Shown here: positions 5,850 to 7,896 of the stretch, in pieces
Layout: the number at the start of each line of letters is the position of its first letter
Position numbering within the stretch: the first letter of the stretch is position 1
DNA from: Candidatus Lightella neohaematopini
GTDB taxonomy: Bacteria; Pseudomonadota; Gammaproteobacteria; Enterobacterales; Enterobacteriaceae
Length of the DNA: 7,896 nt
Direction: 5' to 3'
Assembly: GCA_025728395.1 (NCBI GenBank)
Contig: JAOBJR010000081.1
Coordinates: 1-7,896 of the forward strand
Notes under the pieces: model-generated
Database searches by the model: none
Seen by the model: only the letters and a program-made list of their open reading frames with translations
Told to the model about the DNA's origin: nothing
Made by a program: the position numbers and the translations under genes

Positions 5850-7896
5850 ATGAAAAATTGTAAATGTTTAACTTATGCAAAAATAATAAATTTAATTAAT
5901 AACTTTCGTCATTATGGATATAAATTAGCTAATTTAGATCCATTAAATTTATGTAATAAACCATTAATACCAGAATTAAATATTGACTATTATAAATTTA
6001 CTAACATTGAATTACAATCAACAATATATATTCACAATAAGAAAATAAAACTTATTAAGTTATATAAATTAATGAAGAAAATATATTGTAATTCAATTGG
6101 TATTGAATACATGTATATAAATAATAAAATACAAAAATTATGGATTCAAAAATATTTAGAAAAAGATAGTGAATTAATATTATTAAATAATGAAAAAAAA
6201 ATAGAATTATTAAATAATTTAATTATCGCAGAAAAATTCGAACATTATTTAAATTATATGTTTCCTAAAGTAAAAAGATTTTCTCTAGAAGGTAGTGATG
6301 TATTAATACCAATGTTAAAAGAAGTTGTATATTATGCAAGTATCAATAATTTTAATGAAATAATATTAGGTATGAGTCATAGAGGTAGATTAAATGTATT
6401 AGTAAATATTTTTGGTAAAAATATTAATGACATAATAAACGAATTTAATGATAAAATTAATATTAATGACGTAAAATATCATCAAGGGTTTTTCTCACAA
6501 TTAAAATTTAATAATAAAGTAATAAAATTAAGTTTATTATTTAATCCATCTCATTTAGAAATTATTTACCCAGTAGTAATGGGATTAACAAAATCACGTA
6601 CTGATAAGATTACTAATTACAATGTAATTCCAATAATAATACATGGCGATTCGGCCATTAGAGGGCAGGGTATTGTCCAAGAAACTATTAATATGTCAAA
6701 AATTAAAGGTTATGATAATAATGGTACATTACATATTATTATAAATAATCAAATAGGTTTTACAACTTCTAATATTTTTAATATTTATGATCGATGTTGT
6801 TCTGATATTGCAAAAATAATACAGTCACCCATTATTCATGTTAATGCAGATGATCCAGAAGCTTCATTATTTGTGGTTAGATTTGCACTAACATTTTGTT
6901 ATACTTTTAAGCAAGATGTTATGATTAATTTGATTTGTTATCGTAGAAATGGACATAGTGAAATTGACGATCCTAGTACTACACAACCAATAATGTATAA
7001 AAAAATTAAAAATCATCCATCTGTAATTAAACTATATTTTAATAAATTAAAAAAAAGTAATATTTTAAATTCTCAATGTACTAATATACTAGAAATAGAT
7101 TATTTAAAAATATTAGAAAATAGTAAATACTACAAAAATTTTACTGTAAATAATGAATTTTTTGACAAAAATAAAAAAAATAATATTTATAATCCAAAAA
7201 AGAATATTAATTACTTAATTTATCTAAATAAATTAATTAATAAAATACCAAATCATATTATTTTGCAACCATTAGTAAAAAAAATATATCAAAATCGTAA
7301 TAATCAAGTAAATGAAAAAAAATTATTTGATTGGGGTAATACTGAAATATTGGCTTATGCTACTATAATAGATTTAGGTATTTCTGTTAGATTATCTGGT
7401 GAAGATATAATAAGAGGAACATTTTTTCAAAGACATATTTCAGTATATGATCAAAATAGTGGTAAATTATATACTCCATTATCTAATATAAATAAAAATA
7501 AATTTCAAGCATTTAATTCTATATTATCAGAAGAAGCGGTATTAGCATTTGAATATGGTTATTCTATGTTTAACAAACCATATACTTTAGTGATTTGGGA
7601 AGCACAATTTGGTGATTTTGCTAATGGAGCTCAAATAGTAATTGATCAATTTATTAGCTCTGGTGAATATAAGTGGGGTATAATGTGTGGATTAGTAATA
7701 TTTTTACCTCATGGTTATGAAGGTAATGGCCCAGAACATTCTTCTGCCCGTATAGAAAGATATTTACAACTTTGTGCTTTAAATAATATGAAAATATGTG
7801 TTCCAACTACTACTTCTCAAGTATATCATTTATTATGTGCGCAAGCAATTAATAATATTTGTAAACCATTAATATTAATTTATCCAAAATCATTAC
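5850..7896 (+). CDS. sucA: 2-oxoglutarate dehydrogenase E1 component, N-terminally short, cut by window edge
   Basis: SucA is the thiamine-diphosphate-dependent E1 that decarboxylates 2-oxoglutarate in the TCA cycle and passes the succinyl group to SucB. From ATG 5850 the frame is open for 682 codons to the window end. Blocks match E. coli SucA throughout: LINNFRHYGYKLANLDPL, KRFSLEGSD, MSHRGRLNVL with His177 (E. coli His260), DVKYH with His211 (His298), the ThDP/Mg site HGDSAIRGQG with Asp267 and the NN pair 299-300, then NADDPEA, RLSGEDIIRGTF, EAQFGDFANGAQ and GPEHSSARIERYLQLC. The ORF begins at about E. coli residue 81: LINNFR is at 15-20 here versus about 95-100 there. The missing segment is the flexible N-terminal region that docks E1 to the complex. 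A TAA lies two codons upstream in frame, and no Shine-Dalgarno sequence is visible. sucB would be expected beyond the edge. Confidence 0.96.
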   Translation, partial: MKNCKCLTYAKIINLINNFRHYGYKLANLDPLNLCNKPLIPELNIDYYKFTNIELQSTIYIHNKKIKLIKLYKLMKKIYCNSIGIEYMYINNKIQKLWIQKYLEKDSELILLNNEKKIELLNNLIIAEKFEHYLNYMFPKVKRFSLEGSDVLIPMLKEVVYYASINNFNEIILGMSHRGRLNVLVNIFGKNINDIINEFNDKININDVKYHQGFFSQLKFNNKVIKLSLLFNPSHLEIIYPVVMGLTKSRTDKITNYNVIPIIIHGDSAIRGQGIVQETINMSKIKGYDNNGTLHIIINNQIGFTTSNIFNIYDRCCSDIAKIIQSPIIHVNADDPEASLFVVRFALTFCYTFKQDVMINLICYRRNGHSEIDDPSTTQPIMYKKIKNHPSVIKLYFNKLKKSNILNSQCTNILEIDYLKILENSKYYKNFTVNNEFFDKNKKNNIYNPKKNINYLIYLNKLINKIPNHIILQPLVKKIYQNRNNQVNEKKLFDWGNTEILAYATIIDLGISVRLSGEDIIRGTFFQRHISVYDQNSGKLYTPLSNINKNKFQAFNSILSEEAVLAFEYGYSMFNKPYTLVIWEAQFGDFANGAQIVIDQFISSGEYKWGIMCGLVIFLPHGYEGNGPEHSSARIERYLQLCALNNMKICVPTTTSQVYHLLCAQAINNICKPLILIYPKSL

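Noticed and set aside
1..7896. Mobile element, CRISPR array, prophage, toxin-antitoxin or other novel system
   Set aside because: No transposase, spaced direct repeats, terminal repeats or unfamiliar gene cluster was found; every coding segment matches a conserved enterobacterial gene in ancestral order.

Overview
The window is very AT-rich DNA, with A/T-only spacers and poly-A/poly-T runs, from what looks like a strongly reduced gammaproteobacterial genome of the insect-endosymbiont kind. Every recognisable gene has a close enterobacterial (E. coli-like) homologue. Their order and orientation, leuS(-) ybeY(-) ubiF(+) tRNAs(-) glnS(+) fldA(-) ybgI(+) sucA(+), follow the E. coli chromosome as I recall it, with the intervening genes (miaB, ybeZ, nag genes, fur, seqA, pgm and others) deleted. 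The genus cannot be fixed from this window. TGG is used for Trp and no TGA is needed for sense, so the standard bacterial code applies.

Layout. 1-303 is the N-terminal 101 codons of leuS (minus). 450-890 is ybeY, the rRNA-processing metalloprotein (minus). 1014-2150 is a near full-length but multiply frameshifted ubiF pseudogene (plus). 2168-2441 holds three tRNA genes on the minus strand in transcription order Leu(UAG), Gln(UUG), elongator Met(CAU), a remnant of the seven-tRNA enterobacterial operon. A terminator-like hairpin follows them and lies inside the 3' end of dead ubiF. 2632-4260 is glnS (plus). 4275-4796 is fldA (minus), convergent with glnS and separated by 14 bp. 4933-5700 is ybgI (plus), divergent from fldA. 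5850-7896 is the start of sucA (plus), open to the window edge but beginning about 80 residues later than the E. coli protein.

Functionally the window is housekeeping: two aminoacyl-tRNA synthetases with three cognate-type tRNAs, an rRNA maturation factor, an electron carrier, a NIF3-family metal protein and the E1 subunit of 2-oxoglutarate dehydrogenase. Loss of ubiF removes the C6 hydroxylation step of ubiquinone synthesis, while TCA-cycle capacity is at least partly kept.

I see no mobile element, CRISPR array, phage gene or new multigene system. The signals worth a second look are reductive ones: the SucA N-terminal truncation, the freshly decayed ubiF, a tRNA terminator embedded in ubiF, a promoter placed so close to ybgI that its mRNA should be leaderless, and unusual residues in YbeY and tRNA-Met.
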